A stretch of DNA of 64,000 nt from Vogesella aquatica (GCF_028548455.1 NZ_JAQQLF010000006.1:1-64000), one strand, 5' to 3'; counted from the stretch's first letter, positions 10,638 through 19,959 are shown. Made by a program: numbers and translations. Notes: generated by a model not told the origin, from the sequence alone.

Positions 10638-10870
10638 GGTGGTGGATGGGCGTGGTTTTGGTTTGGCAGGCCGGCAGTATATCGTGCTGCCGCTTGCTAC
10701 AGGTGCGCGGGGCGCGGCTGTGCGGTGGCCACGGTGCAAGCGTGCTGGCCGCAGGTAGGCGATAAAGAAAATCTAACTATCCGAAAAAATCATTCAATTG
10801 GATTTGGCTATTGGTCTGCGGCATGATTGCACCTGTCGACAACGACACCACTGCAACCAAGGAGCCCGAT

Positions 10871-11434
10871 ATGTCCATCATCAATAGCCAGATCAAACCG
10901 TTTGCCAGCAAAGCCTTCCACAACGGCCAGTTCATCGACGTAACTGACCAGACCCTGCTGGGCAAATGGTCTGTCGTGTTCTTCTACCCGGCCGACTTCA
11001 CCTTCGTGTGCCCGACCGAGCTGGGCGACCTGGCCGACCTGTACCCGGAATTCCAGAAGCTGGGCGTGGAAATCTACTCCGTTTCCACCGACACCCACTT
11101 CACCCACAAAGCGTGGCACGACACGTCTGACACCATCAAGAAAATCCAGTACCCGATGCTGGCCGACCCGACACACCTGATCTCGCGCAACTTTGGCGTG
11201 CTGATCGAAGAAGCCGGCCTGGCCGACCGCGGTACCTTCGTGATCGACCCGGAAGGCAAGATCCAGATCGTTGAAATCAACGCCGGTGGCGTGGGCCGCG
11301 ACGCAGCCGAGCTGCTGCGCAAAGTAAAAGCCGCCCAGTACGTTGCCGCCCACCCGGGTGAAGTGTGCCCGGCCAAGTGGCAAGAAGGCGATGCCACCCT
11401 GGCGCCGTCGCTGGACCTGGTAGGCAAGATCTGA
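10871..11434 (+). CDS. ahpC: Alkyl hydroperoxide reductase subunit C (peroxiredoxin)
   Basis: Typical 2-Cys peroxiredoxin that reduces hydrogen peroxide and organic peroxides in the cytoplasm. 187 residues. The peroxidatic cysteine is C47 in FTFVCPTE, and the resolving cysteine is C166 in [11 protein letters not shown] 10871 has AAGGAGCCCGAT directly upstream, so the in-frame ATG at 10811 is rejected. ahpF follows after 178 bases and provides the electrons. The gap holds one exact copy of the dispersed 12-mer (11554), so the two may still be one transcription unit. No convincing OxyR site could be read upstream. Confidence 0.97.
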   Translation: MSIINSQIKPFASKAFHNGQFIDVTDQTLLGKWSVVFFYPADFTFVCPTELGDLADLYPEFQKLGVEIYSVSTDTHFTHKAWHDTSDTIKKIQYPMLADPTHLISRNFGVLIEEAGLADRGTFVIDPEGKIQIVEINAGGVGRDAAELLRKVKAAQYVAAHPGEVCPAKWQEGDATLAPSLDLVGKI

Positions 11435-11612
11435 TTTCCCGCCCCGCTGCAGCCGCTGGCTGACAGTACGGCACCTTGACGCGGCTGGCCGGCCTCTCCC
11501 GGCTGGCTTCGTCCCCACCCGACATTTATGCCGGGTGCCCCGGAAAGCGGCCTTGCGGCCAACCTTGGCACTGACGCCGCTTTCCCGGGTACCCGTTACC
11601 AAGGAGCACACC

Positions 11613-13187
11613 ATGCTGGACAACAACATCAAGACCCAACTGCAAGCTTATCTGGCCAACCTGCAACACCCGATCGAGCTGGTTGCCAGCCTGGGTGGCG
11701 GCGCCAAAGACGACGAAGTACGCGGCCTGCTGGCCGACATCGCCAGCCTGTCGGATAAAGTCAGCGCCCGTTTCGACGGCAATGACGCCCGCAAGCCATC
11801 GTTCACCATTGCCCGCCCTGGCGACGACGCCCCGCGCGTGCAGTTTGCCGGCGTGCCGATGGGCCACGAGTTCACCTCGCTGGTACTGGCGCTGCTGCAG
11901 GTAGGCGGCCACCCGTCCAAAGCCGGCCAGGCGCTGATCCAGCAGGTAAAAGACCTGCCTGGCGAGTTCACTTTCGAAACCTATATCTCGCTGTCGTGCC
12001 AGAACTGCCCGGACGTGGTGCAGGCGCTGAACCTGATGGCGGTGCTGAACCCCGGCATCCGCCACACCATGGTAGACGGTGCGCTGTTCCAGGCCGAGGT
12101 CGCCGAGCGCCAGATCATGTCGGTGCCCACCGTGTACCTGAACGGTGAGGTATTCGGCCAGGGCCGCATGGGGCTGGAAGAAATCGTCGCCAAGCTGGAT
12201 ACCGGCGCCGCCGCCCGCGACGCCGAGAAGCTGGCACAAAAAGACGCCTTCGACGTGCTGGTAGTCGGTGGTGGCCCGGCTGGCGCTGCCGCCGCCATCT
12301 ACACCGCCCGCAAAGGCATCCGTACCGGCGTGGTGGCCGAACGCTTTGGCGGCCAGGTGCTGGACACCATGGGCATCGAAAACTTCATCTCGGTAAAAGA
12401 GACCGAAGGCCCGAAACTGGCCATGGCGCTAGAGCAGCACGTCAAAGAGTACGACGTGGACGTGATGAACCTGCAGCGCGCCAGCAAGCTGATCGCCGCC
12501 AGCGAAAGCGCCAGCGGCCTGACCGAAGTGCAGCTGCAAAGCGGTGCCACGCTGAAAGCCAGGTCGGTGATCATCGCCACCGGTGCGCGCTGGCGCGAAA
12601 TGAACGTGCCGGGCGAGCAGCAATACCGCAACAAGGGCGTGGCCTACTGCCCGCACTGCGACGGCCCGCTGTTCAAAGGCAAGCGCGTAGCGGTGATTGG
12701 TGGTGGCAACTCCGGCGTGGAAGCCGCCATCGACCTGGCCGGCATCGTGTCGCACGTCACCCTGCTGGAATTCGGCGACGCCATGCGCGCCGACGCGGTG
12801 CTGCAAAACAAGCTGCGCAGCCTGCCCAATGTGACGGTGATCCTGCAGGCGCAAACTACCGAAGTCACCGGCGACGGCAACAAGGTCAACGGCCTGGCCT
12901 ATACCGACCGCGTCAGCGGCGAGGCACGCCATATCGCACTGGAAGGCATCTTTGTGCAGATCGGCCTGCTGCCCAACACCGACTGGCTCAAGGGCACGAT
13001 CGAGCTCACCAGCCGCGGCGAGATCATCACCGGCCGCCACCAGGACACCAGTGTGGCAGGCGTGTTTGCCGCCGGCGATGTGACCGACGTGCCGTACAAG
13101 CAGATCATCATCGCCATGGGCGAGGGTGCCAAAGCCGCACTGGGCGCCTTCGACCACCTGATCCGCAGCAGCGCACCCGCTGCCTGA
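11613..13187 (+). CDS. ahpF: Alkyl hydroperoxide reductase subunit F
   Basis: NADH-dependent flavoprotein that re-reduces AhpC. 524 residues. The N-terminal double thioredoxin fold carries the redox pair CQNC (129-132). The FAD-binding motif [12 protein letters not shown] follows near 215, the thioredoxin-reductase-like pair CPHC (AYCPHCDGP) near 346, and the NADH motif [12 protein letters not shown] just after. ATG 11613 follows AAGGAGCACACC, which decides the start against an upstream ATG at 11535. A hairpin and T-run at about 13215-13250 end the unit. Confidence 0.97.
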   Translation: MLDNNIKTQLQAYLANLQHPIELVASLGGGAKDDEVRGLLADIASLSDKVSARFDGNDARKPSFTIARPGDDAPRVQFAGVPMGHEFTSLVLALLQVGGHPSKAGQALIQQVKDLPGEFTFETYISLSCQNCPDVVQALNLMAVLNPGIRHTMVDGALFQAEVAERQIMSVPTVYLNGEVFGQGRMGLEEIVAKLDTGAAARDAEKLAQKDAFDVLVVGGGPAGAAAAIYTARKGIRTGVVAERFGGQVLDTMGIENFISVKETEGPKLAMALEQHVKEYDVDVMNLQRASKLIAASESASGLTEVQLQSGATLKARSVIIATGARWREMNVPGEQQYRNKGVAYCPHCDGPLFKGKRVAVIGGGNSGVEAAIDLAGIVSHVTLLEFGDAMRADAVLQNKLRSLPNVTVILQAQTTEVTGDGNKVNGLAYTDRVSGEARHIALEGIFVQIGLLPNTDWLKGTIELTSRGEIITGRHQDTSVAGVFAAGDVTDVPYKQIIIAMGEGAKAALGAFDHLIRSSAPAA

Positions 13188-13213
13188 AACAACACTGTGT
13201 AAAGCCTCCTTGG

Positions 13214-13250
13214 GCGCCCTGTGGTCTTGTGACCCGGGGCGTTTTTTTTA
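13214..13250 (+). terminator. Terminator after ahpF
   Basis: An interrupted hairpin (CGCCC..GGTC-TTGT-GACC.GGGGCG) is followed by eight T residues. The stem has two bulges, so it is weaker than the others in the window. Confidence 0.7.
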
Positions 13251-13377
13251 TCGTCTGTGGCGATGGTGCAAGGTTGGCCGCAGCACAGCCGTGCTGGCTG
13301 GCAGCGTGTGGCTGAAAGGTGTCAGCCGATAAAAAGCACTTCAATTTGCGGCCAACTTCAGGTAAAAAGAGCCATCA

Positions 13378-13410
13378 CGTCATGCCCGCCCGCCGGGTGT
13401 GACGCTTTTT
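13378..13410 (+). terminator. Terminator or attenuator upstream of udp
   Basis: CGTCATGCCCG (13378-13388) pairs with CGGGTGTGACG (13394-13404, two G-T pairs) and is followed by CTTTTTG. It sits 70 bases before the udp start with no gene immediately upstream. A second hairpin, GCCCGCGG...CCGCGGGC, lies between it and udp. Either it backs up the ahpF terminator or it is a leader element of udp. Confidence 0.55.
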
Positions 13411-13476
13411 GTTTCTGGCCCGCGGCTGCACGTGTCTTGCTACCGCGGGCTTCACGTTTTCACGAGAGGAGACCCC

Positions 13477-14250
13477 GTGTCCCACGGCGATACCCCATCC
13501 GATGTATTCCACCTGGGCCTGACCCGCGCCCAGCTCGAGGGCGCTACCCTGGCCATCATTCCGGGCGACCCGGCACGCGTTGAACGCATTGCCCGCAAGC
13601 TCGATAACCCGCGCCACCTGTCTACCCAGCGCGAATTCACCACCTGGCTGGCCTATATCGATGGCAAGCCTATCGTGGTGTGTTCCACCGGTATCGGCGG
13701 CCCGTCCACCTCCATCGCAGTGGAAGAGCTGGCGCAGCTGGGCGTGCGTACTTTCCTGCGCGTGGGCACCACCGGTGCCATCCAGCCGCACATCAATGTG
13801 GGCGACGTGCTGGTGACCACCGGCGCGGTACGCCTCGATGGCGCCAGCCAGCACTTTGCGCCGCTGGCCTACCCGGCGGTGGCTGACTTTGCCTGCACCA
13901 CCGCGCTGGTGAACGCCGCGCGCGATGCCGGCCAGGCCGTGCACGTGGGTATTACCGCGTCGTCCGATACCTTCTACCCGGGCCAGGAACGTTACGACAC
14001 CTATAGCGGCCGCGTGGTACAGCACTTCGTTGGCAGCATGCAAGAGTGGCAGGCCATGGGCGTGATGAACTACGAGATGGAATCGGCCACGCTGCTGACC
14101 ATGTGCGCCACCATGGGCTTGCGCGCCGGTATGGTGGCGGGGGTGCTGGTGAACCGCACGCAGCAGGAAATCCCCGACACCACGCAGATCAAGGCGTCGG
14201 AAACCACGGCAGTGGATATTGTCATCGCTGCCGCCCGTCAGCTGGTCTAA
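13477..14250 (+). CDS. udp: Uridine phosphorylase
   Basis: Phosphorolysis of uridine to uracil and ribose-1-phosphate, in pyrimidine salvage. 257 residues, close to the usual 253. The PNP/UDP family pattern is seen in [26 protein letters not shown] at the N-terminus, GTGGP-like [16 protein letters not shown], and the signature [30 protein letters not shown] carries the substrate-binding glutamates. The start is GTG 13477, spaced correctly behind GAGAGGAG. The frame continues upstream without a good start. It ends at a strong bidirectional terminator. Confidence 0.95.
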   Translation: MSHGDTPSDVFHLGLTRAQLEGATLAIIPGDPARVERIARKLDNPRHLSTQREFTTWLAYIDGKPIVVCSTGIGGPSTSIAVEELAQLGVRTFLRVGTTGAIQPHINVGDVLVTTGAVRLDGASQHFAPLAYPAVADFACTTALVNAARDAGQAVHVGITASSDTFYPGQERYDTYSGRVVQHFVGSMQEWQAMGVMNYEMESATLLTMCATMGLRAGMVAGVLVNRTQQEIPDTTQIKASETTAVDIVIAAARQLV

Positions 14251-14285
14251 GCCAGGCTATGCGGCCAACCCTGGCCGCTGGCGCA

Positions 14286-14320
14286 AAAAAGCCCTGCCTT
14301 GAAAAGGCAGGGCTTTTTCG
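14286..14320. terminator. Bidirectional terminator between udp and DUF2087 gene
   Basis: AAAAAGCCCTGCCTT (14286-14300), loop GAA, AAGGCAGGGCTTTTT (14304-14318). A-rich on one flank and T-rich on the other, so it serves both convergent genes. Confidence 0.93.
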
Positions 14321-14337
14321 TGGCTAAGCGGTCGCCA

Positions 14338-14883
14338 TCAGCCGGCTTGGCGGCGACGGTGTACTTCGGCCACCAAGGGCTGCAGCTCGGCGGGTACCAC
14401 GTGGTCCAGCCGCCAGTAGACGCGGCAGTCGGGCGTGCGCGCCAGTAGGCCGTGGTTGACCAGCTCGCGGCGCAGCAGCACGTGGTCGCCAAAGATTTGC
14501 GCCTGGCGCAGGGCGTCATTGATGACCGCCTCGCCATGCTGGCCGCGCCCGGGCAGCTGCGGCCAGATCGCCCACAGGCATTGCTGCTGCTCGCTGTACT
14601 TTTTCGGCCAGCGCTGCAGGCGGCCTTGCGCGTCAAAGTGGCGCAGCAGGCGCTGGGTGAGCGCGTCGTGCTGCCGCACGGTTGGCTGTGTGGTATCGGG
14701 CACGACCGTAGCCGGCGCGGCGGCCAGCCAGTGCTGGAAATTATGGTAGCCGCTGGCGCGCGCCAGCATGTTCAGCAGCTGCAGGTGGCCGGGCGTACCG
14801 TCGCTGGTGGCCCATTGCTGTTTGAGCGAGCGCGCCAGGGCGGAAATATCGGGGCTGTAAAAGGGGTGAAGCGTACGAGACAT
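14338..14883 (-). CDS. DUF2087-domain protein
   Basis: 181 residues. The C-terminal 85 residues (LLRHFDAQGRLQRWPKKYSE onward, with QIFGDHVLLRRELVNHGLLARTPDCRVYWR) look like DUF2087, a winged-helix-like domain in bacterial regulators and hypothetical proteins. The N-terminal part (SPDISALARSLKQQW...SGYHNFQHWLA) resembles the short segment often found ahead of DUF2087. Function is not established. The gene is alone, convergent with udp across a shared terminator. Confidence 0.75.
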   Translation of the reverse strand: MSRTLHPFYSPDISALARSLKQQWATSDGTPGHLQLLNMLARASGYHNFQHWLAAAPATVVPDTTQPTVRQHDALTQRLLRHFDAQGRLQRWPKKYSEQQQCLWAIWPQLPGRGQHGEAVINDALRQAQIFGDHVLLRRELVNHGLLARTPDCRVYWRLDHVVPAELQPLVAEVHRRRQAG

Positions 14884-15101
14884 GGTCGAATCCTGTCTGC
14901 GTGCCGAAGTCGGAAGACTGCCGCTGGTCGCCGTTGCGGCCTGGCACGGGTTCGAGCCAAGCTGAAAGGTAAGACAGCAGGTTTAGCGTGGTAACGGTAC
15001 CGGCGACGCCTGGGTGAACTGCAGACCCGGCGGGCATGATAGCGCCGCGCCAGCTTGGCTGCAAGCCGGCCTGCGGCGGGGGCGGGTGCTTGGATATGAG
15101 C

Positions 15102-15473
15102 TCAGTTCGCAGCCTGGCGGTGCTGTTTGGCATAGCTGGCGCGGGCGATCTGCTGGACCTCGCACGATACCTGCACGTCCAGCGCCGGGTCGGCAGGGCA
15201 GTGCACCAGCAGCGCGTCCAGCACTTGTTGTGCTAGCGCCTGCTGTACGGCCTCGCTGCGGCCTTCCAGTATGGCCAGCCGGGCGTGGATAAAGGCGCGC
15301 TGCGGGTCGCGGGCGGTGCCCACCTGGTAGCAGCTCACCATGCAGGCGCGGCTTTTGATGTCGATTTCGCTGAACTGGCCGCTAGCTTGCAGTGCCAGGT
15401 TGGCTTGCTGCAGGGCGGTAGCCGCGTCGAAGCTGGCGAGGTTGTCGCTGTATTCCAGATAAAGGTGTGGCAT
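15102..15473 (-). CDS. 5-carboxymethyl-2-hydroxymuconate isomerase-like protein
   Basis: A 123-residue tautomerase-superfamily protein of the CHMI (HpaF) type, which isomerises 5-carboxymethyl-2-hydroxymuconate in homoprotocatechuate breakdown. The N-terminal MPHLYLEYSDN supplies the catalytic Pro1 after removal of Met, and the fold continues with IKSRACMVSCYQVG and FIHARLAILEGR, both typical. The open frame extends far upstream through the antisense of the next gene, and ATG 15473-15471 is chosen because it makes Pro1. No other homoprotocatechuate genes are near, so the physiological substrate is uncertain. Confidence 0.88.
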   Translation of the reverse strand: MPHLYLEYSDNLASFDAATALQQANLALQASGQFSEIDIKSRACMVSCYQVGTARDPQRAFIHARLAILEGRSEAVQQALAQQVLDALLVHCPADPALDVQVSCEVQQIARASYAKQHRQAAN

Positions 15474-15620
15474 GGCGTGTCGTATAGGCTTAAAGGCTTG
15501 GGGTGGCCATGATACCGCAGCTGCCGCCGGCGCCCGCAAGTGGCCAAAACATGCGACAATCGCGCCAGTTTTTGCGGGCAGCCACGGCTGCCCGCCTTCG
15601 TTTGTTACCGGAAGCCTGCC

Positions 15621-17540
15621 ATGTCCCAGATTGCCAGTGTGCGCGTGTTGTCGCTGATCCCGCCGATGACGCAGCTGAATACGCCTTACCCGTCCACCGC
15701 CTATATCACCGGCTTTTTGCGCGCGCGCGGGGTGACGGCAGTGCAGGAAGACCTGGCGCTGGCGCTGGTGTTGCAGCTGTTTTCTACCGATGGGCTGCAG
15801 GCTGTCCGTCAGCGCATCGACACCATCGCGCCGAAGAAGCGCAGCGCGCAGGTGCGTTTTTTCGTCGATAACTTCGACCAGTACCTGGCCACCATCGACC
15901 GCGTCATCGCCTTTTTGCAGGGGCGCGACAGTACGCTGGCGCACCGCATCTGCAGCCGTGGCCTGCTGCCGGAGGGCGCGCGCTTTGCCGCGCTGGACAA
16001 CTACGTGGACCCGGACGACCCGTACGGCGGCGACCCGCTGGCGTGGGCGTTTGGCGCGCTGGGTAGCTACGACCGCGCCCGCCACCTGGCCACGCTGTAC
16101 CTGAACGACCTGGCCGACGTGGTGCGCGACGCCGCCGATAGCCGCTTCGAGTTCGTGCGCTACGCCGAGTCGCTGGCCATGAGCCAGCCCACCTTCGACC
16201 CGCTGGCCAAAGGCCTGGCCGCACCACCCACGCTGGTAGACGATATGCTGGCCGCCCTCACGGTGGCGGCGGTGGAGCGCCACCAGCCCGACCTGGTGCT
16301 GCTGTCGGTGCCGTTCCCCGGCTCGGTGTACGCGGCGTTCCGCATTGCGCAAACCATCAAGGCACGTTGGCCGCATATCCGCACCGCGCTGGGCGGCGGC
16401 TTTGCCAATACCGAGCTGCGCGAGCTGAAAGAGCCGCGTGTGTTCGATTACTTTGATTTTGTCACGCTGGACGACGGTGAAAAGCCGCTGCTGGCGCTGA
16501 TCGAGCACCTGCAGGGCCAGCGCGGCGTCAGCCGCCTGGTGCGTACCTATGTGCGCGACGGCGACGCGGTGCGCTACATCAACATGATGGAAGCCGACAT
16601 CCCGTTCGAAGAAGTCGGCACGCCCACCTGGGACGGGCTGCCCATCCACCGCTATCTGTCGCTGCTGGACATGCTCAACCCCATGCACCGGCTGTGGAGC
16701 GACGGCCGCTGGAACAAGCTGACCGTAGCGCACGGCTGTTACTGGAAAAAATGCAGCTTTTGCGATGTGACGCTGGACTACATCTCGCGCTACGAAACCG
16801 CGTCCGCCACCACGCTGGTGGACCGCATCGAGGCCATCATTGCCGAAACCGGCCAGACCGGCTTCCACTTTGTAGACGAAGCCGCGCCGCCCAAGATGCT
16901 GCGCGCCTTGGCCGAGGAGCTGCTACGGCGCAAGGTGTCGATTTCGTGGTGGGGTAATATCCGCTTCGAAAAATCGTTCACCCCCGAGCTGTGCCAGCTG
17001 CTGGCCGAGTCGGGCTGCATTGCCATTTCCGGTGGGTTGGAGGTGGCGTCCGACCGCCTCTTGAAGCTGATGAAGAAAGGCGTGTCGGTAGAGCAGGTGG
17101 CGCGCGTGACGCAGGGCTTTACCGAGGCCGGCATCCTGGTGCACGCCTACCTGATGTACGGCTTCCCCACCCAGACGGTGCAAGACACGGTAGACGCGCT
17201 GGAGTATGTACGCCAGCTGTTTGAAAACGGCTGCATCCAGAGCGGCTTCTTCCACCGTTTTGCCTGTACCGTGCACTCGCCGGTGGGGCAGAGCCCGGAC
17301 GAGTACGGCGTGAAGCTGATCCCGCTGCCCGAGGTCAGCTTTGCCAAGAACGACGTGGGTTTCATCGACCCCACCGGTACCGACCACGACACGCTGGGCC
17401 GTGGCCTGAACAAGGCGCTGTACAACTATATGCACGGCATTGGCCTGGAAGCCGACGTGCGCGAGTGGTTCGACATGCGCGTGCCACGCAGCCGCGTGCC
17501 GCGCCATTTCATCAGCAAGGCGCTTAATCCGCAGCGTTAA
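15621..17540 (+). CDS. B12-binding-type radical SAM protein
   Basis: 639 residues. The N-terminal half has the layout of a cobalamin-binding domain (PYPSTAYITGFLRARG; VLLSVPFPGSVYAAFRIAQ; ALGGGFANTELRE). The radical SAM domain follows, with HGCYWKKCSFCDVTLDY near residue 376. The three cysteines are spaced C-x4-C-x2-C rather than the canonical C-x3-C-x2-C. The domain continues with SGGLEVASDRLLKLMKKG and YLMYGFPTQT, standard for MiaB-like or B12-type enzymes. Substrate unknown. ATG 15621 (MSQIASVRVLSLIPP) is preferred to 15540. Monocistronic, with a terminator at 17559. Confidence 0.88.
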   Translation: MSQIASVRVLSLIPPMTQLNTPYPSTAYITGFLRARGVTAVQEDLALALVLQLFSTDGLQAVRQRIDTIAPKKRSAQVRFFVDNFDQYLATIDRVIAFLQGRDSTLAHRICSRGLLPEGARFAALDNYVDPDDPYGGDPLAWAFGALGSYDRARHLATLYLNDLADVVRDAADSRFEFVRYAESLAMSQPTFDPLAKGLAAPPTLVDDMLAALTVAAVERHQPDLVLLSVPFPGSVYAAFRIAQTIKARWPHIRTALGGGFANTELRELKEPRVFDYFDFVTLDDGEKPLLALIEHLQGQRGVSRLVRTYVRDGDAVRYINMMEADIPFEEVGTPTWDGLPIHRYLSLLDMLNPMHRLWSDGRWNKLTVAHGCYWKKCSFCDVTLDYISRYETASATTLVDRIEAIIAETGQTGFHFVDEAAPPKMLRALAEELLRRKVSISWWGNIRFEKSFTPELCQLLAESGCIAISGGLEVASDRLLKLMKKGVSVEQVARVTQGFTEAGILVHAYLMYGFPTQTVQDTVDALEYVRQLFENGCIQSGFFHRFACTVHSPVGQSPDEYGVKLIPLPEVSFAKNDVGFIDPTGTDHDTLGRGLNKALYNYMHGIGLEADVREWFDMRVPRSRVPRHFISKALNPQR

Positions 17541-17558
17541 ACACAGCATGGCAGGGCG

Positions 17559-17597
17559 TGCGGCCAACCTGGCGCAAAGCTTGGCCGCATTTTTTTG
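17559..17597 (+). terminator. Terminator with inverted 12-mer words
   Basis: TGCGGCCAACCT at 17559 and the partly matching inverse TTGGCCGCA (17581-17589) form a 9-bp stem around CCTGGCGCAAAGC, followed by seven T residues. It ends the radical SAM gene. Confidence 0.82.
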
Positions 17598-17658
17598 CCA
17601 TACAGCCTGTGGCTGGAGTAGGGTAGCGGCCCTTGTTTGACGTTTTTGTGAAGATACG

Positions 17659-18339
17659 ATGCGCTACGCCATCTATTACGCGCCCGCGCCGCGCAGCGCC
17701 CTGTGGCGCGCCGGCAGCGAATGGCTGGGCTGGGACGCCGCCCGTGGCGTTACCCTGCTGCCGCCCGCACTGCCCGGGGGGCTGCTCGCCCGCTTGTCGC
17801 CGCTGACACGCCGCGCGGCACACTATGGCTGGCACGCCACGCTGAAGGCGCCGTTCCGGCTGGCAGAAGGGGTGGACGAAGCGCAGCTGCTGCAACAGGT
17901 GGCGGCACTGGCGGCCACGTGTACGCCATTCGCGCTGCCCTTGCAGATAGGCACGCTACGCGACGCTACCGTGCTGCGTGTGGCCGGCGACTGTACTGCT
18001 ATCGACGCACTGGCCGAGCGTTGCGTACGCCAGCTGCTGCCGCTGGGCGCTAGCGCACCGGACCGCCCCGGCCTGAGCCCGCGGGAGGCCGAGCTGCACG
18101 CCGCCTGGGGCTACCCTTATGTGCTGGACCAGTTCTGCTTTCACCTGACGCTGGCGCGTTTCAGCCGTGAGCCAGCGCTGCAAGCCGCCATCGAGCGGGC
18201 GGCGGCAGCGCATTTCGACGGCTTGCTGCAGGCCGAGGTGGCCGCGCTGTCGGTATTTGTGGAACCCCGCCCCGACGAGCCGATGCGGCTGCTGGCCGAA
18301 TGCGGTTTTGCTGGCAGCCTCACGCGCCACTTGCGCTGA
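17659..18339 (+). CDS. DUF1045 2H-phosphoesterase-like protein
   Basis: 226 residues. Two H-x-T-hydrophobic motifs, HATLK (near residue 59) and HLTLA (near 164), give the pattern of the 2H phosphoesterase superfamily. MRYAIYYAPAPRSALWRAGSEWLG is the usual start of DUF1045 proteins, some of which sit in phosphonate (phn) operons. No phn genes are present here, so a phosphonate role is not supported by context. ATG 17659 is the first codon of the frame. The gene is followed at once by a long perfect terminator. Confidence 0.85.
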   Translation: MRYAIYYAPAPRSALWRAGSEWLGWDAARGVTLLPPALPGGLLARLSPLTRRAAHYGWHATLKAPFRLAEGVDEAQLLQQVAALAATCTPFALPLQIGTLRDATVLRVAGDCTAIDALAERCVRQLLPLGASAPDRPGLSPREAELHAAWGYPYVLDQFCFHLTLARFSREPALQAAIERAAAAHFDGLLQAEVAALSVFVEPRPDEPMRLLAECGFAGSLTRHLR

Positions 18340-18360
18340 CCCTGCCTGGCGTAGCAAAGA

Positions 18361-18409
18361 CAAAAGCCCTGCGGCCAACCTTGTTCCGGTTGGCCGCAGG
18401 GCTTTTGGG
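18361..18409. terminator. 20-bp-stem terminator containing two inverted 12-mers
   Basis: Bases 18361-18380 and 18388-18407 are perfect inverse copies with a TTGTTCC loop. The stem contains TGCGGCCAACC and its complement and is extended outward by CAAAAGCCC/GGGCTTTTG. It separates the convergent DUF1045 and DUF1289 genes and should act in both directions. Confidence 0.95.
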
Positions 18410-18417
18410 CGTGTGCT

Positions 18418-18774
18418 TTAGCGGGTTTGGCGCGCCGCTGCCGCTGCGTGCAGGCAGGCCGGGCACAGGCAGTCGCCGCTAGCGCTGGCGGGGCTGGCCA
18501 GTGGCGGCAGGTCGGCGCACCAGCAGCCGCCCTGGCGGCCACCCGTGCCGCAGGCAAAGGCGCTGCCGCATTGCGTGCAGTGCAGCTGGCGCACCGGCAG
18601 GGGCTGGCGCAGGCTGGCGATGCGGTCCAGCGCCGCCTGCTTTTGTACGTTGCTGGCGCTGGACCAGCCGGTGATCTCATCCAGCGTGCGCAGGCAGCCG
18701 GTGCAGTAGCGGCGGCTATCGTCCAGCTTGCATTGCTTGATGCAGGGCGAGGCGACCTCAGCCATGGCTGCCAT
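18418..18774 (-). CDS. DUF1289 protein with C-terminal cysteine-rich CWC domain
   Basis: 118 residues. The N-terminal half, SPCIKQCKLDD and YCTGCLRTLDEITGWS, is DUF1289, a small four-cysteine zinc- or iron-type domain. The C-terminal half, LHCTQCGSAFACG, GCWCADLPPL and DCLCPACLH, matches the Cys_rich_CWC type. Together they give a dozen cysteines, so metal binding is likely. Start can be ATG 18774 or 18765. Both overlap the end of hutD, implying translational coupling in a hutD-DUF1289 operon. Biological role unknown. Confidence 0.8.
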   Translation of the reverse strand: MAAMAEVASPCIKQCKLDDSRRYCTGCLRTLDEITGWSSASNVQKQAALDRIASLRQPLPVRQLHCTQCGSAFACGTGGRQGGCWCADLPPLASPASASGDCLCPACLHAAAAARQTR

Positions 18775-19336
18775 CCGTCAGCGTAAAGCTGGCCAGCAGC
18801 AGGGTAGTGGCCTGCGCGCAGTGCAGGGTGGCTTCTGCAGCCTCATCCAGCCATGCCGCCTCCATGCTGTGCAGCGTGTGGCCGGCCCACTGCAGCTGGC
18901 CGCTGGCGACAAACAGCAGGCTGAGTGCTGGCAGTGTCAGGCTGTGGCTGCCCGCAGCCAGCACCCGCAGCTGGCACTGGTGGCGGGCCAGGCCGCGCCG
19001 GCTCATCACGTTAAAGTCGCGTACCTTGCCGCCCAGGCGCAGGCCGGCCAGCGGCAAGGCACCGTCGAATGCCAGCGGTGGCTGGCCAGCCAGCAGGGTG
19101 CCAAACAGCTGGGCGCCGTTCATCAGCGCCAGGCCGTCGCCTTCCAGTATGGCCAGGCTGCGGTCTACGCCGGCAAAGTGCGAAAACGGGCCATCGCTGT
19201 CGACTTCGGCCACGCTGACGCGGTAGGTAAAGCTATCCAGGCTGGCCCCGGGCGGGTAGGCCAGTAGCTGGCGGGTACTGCCGCCGCCGTTTTTCCAGGT
19301 GCTGGGCGGGCAGTCCTGCAGTCGAATAATGTGCAT
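18758..19336 (-). CDS. HutD/Ves family protein
   Basis: 192 residues, cupin-like HutD (Ves) family, found with histidine utilisation genes or alone. Recognisable by IRLQDCPPSTWKNGGGSTRQL at the N-terminus (PxxWKNGGG is the family signature), SFTYRVSVAEVDSDGPFS and LLAGQPPLAF with FNVMSRRG. No hut genes are nearby. It is the upstream member of a two-gene operon, with the DUF1289 gene overlapping its 3' end. Molecular function is not established. Confidence 0.88.
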   Translation of the reverse strand: MHIIRLQDCPPSTWKNGGGSTRQLLAYPPGASLDSFTYRVSVAEVDSDGPFSHFAGVDRSLAILEGDGLALMNGAQLFGTLLAGQPPLAFDGALPLAGLRLGGKVRDFNVMSRRGLARHQCQLRVLAAGSHSLTLPALSLLFVASGQLQWAGHTLHSMEAAWLDEAAEATLHCAQATTLLLASFTLTDGSHG

Positions 19337-19410
19337 GATTATTGTTTGATGTTTCTGTGCCGAGGCGCGATGGTAGCATGGCTGTTTCTACTGCTACAGG
19401 GGAAGTCACC

Positions 19411-19959
19411 ATGTCCGACATTCGCTTGCGCCCGGCCCGTCCCGGCGACGATGCCTTGCTGGCCAGCCTGCACGCGGGTAGCTGGCAGCGCGCCTACGCC
19501 GGCCAGCTACCGGCGGCATTCCTGCGCGACGAGCTGGGCGATTTCATGGCCGCCAAATGGGCTGCGCGGCTGGCCGAGCCGGCGGCTACCTACCGCATCG
19601 CCATTGCCGAGGTGGCGGGTGAGGCTGCCGGTTTTGTCTGCCTGTGGCCAGGCGCCGAGCCAGGCAAAGGTGTGTATCTGGACAACCTGCACGTGCTGGC
19701 GGCGTTTCAGGGCCTGGGGCTGGGTAAGCACCTGATGGCGTGGGCGGCGGCCGAAACACAGCAGGGTTGGCCGCAACAGCCCATGTTTTTGTACGTGCTG
19801 GCGGCCAACGCGCAGGCGCGGGCGGTATACCAGCGCATGGGCGGATTTGAAACAATGCATCAGGATGTGGCCATGCCGGGCAATGTCACCCTGCCGGCCA
19901 TGCAGGTTACGTGGCAGGATGTGCCCGGCTTGCTGGCTTTGCTGCAACGGCCGGGGTGA
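19411..19959 (+). CDS. GNAT-family N-acetyltransferase
   Basis: 182 residues with the GNAT core. The N-terminal strand-helix is IRLRPARPGDDALLASLHAGSW. The acetyl-CoA pyrophosphate-binding motif A is YLDNLHVLAAFQGLGLGKHLM (near residue 90), and LYVLAANAQARAVYQRMGGFE is motif B. The acceptor substrate is unknown. ATG 19411 follows CAGGGGAAGTCACC, so the upstream ATG at 19342 is rejected. The gene diverges from hutD. Two imperfect copies of the dispersed 12-mer lie near its 3' half (19764 and a partial at 19801). Confidence 0.88.
   Translation: MSDIRLRPARPGDDALLASLHAGSWQRAYAGQLPAAFLRDELGDFMAAKWAARLAEPAATYRIAIAEVAGEAAGFVCLWPGAEPGKGVYLDNLHVLAAFQGLGLGKHLMAWAAAETQQGWPQQPMFLYVLAANAQARAVYQRMGGFETMHQDVAMPGNVTLPAMQVTWQDVPGLLALLQRPG

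Noticed and set aside
10740-10870. OxyR site upstream of ahpC
   Set aside because: Some ATAG/CTAT-like pieces occur near 10760 but the spacing does not fit the four-part consensus.
14930-14970. tRNA-like T-loop GGTTCGAGCC
   Set aside because: No acceptor, D or anticodon arms could be built around it.
15474-16868. Extension of the CHMI-like gene upstream
   Set aside because: It runs antisense to the radical SAM gene. The true start is the ATG that supplies Pro1.
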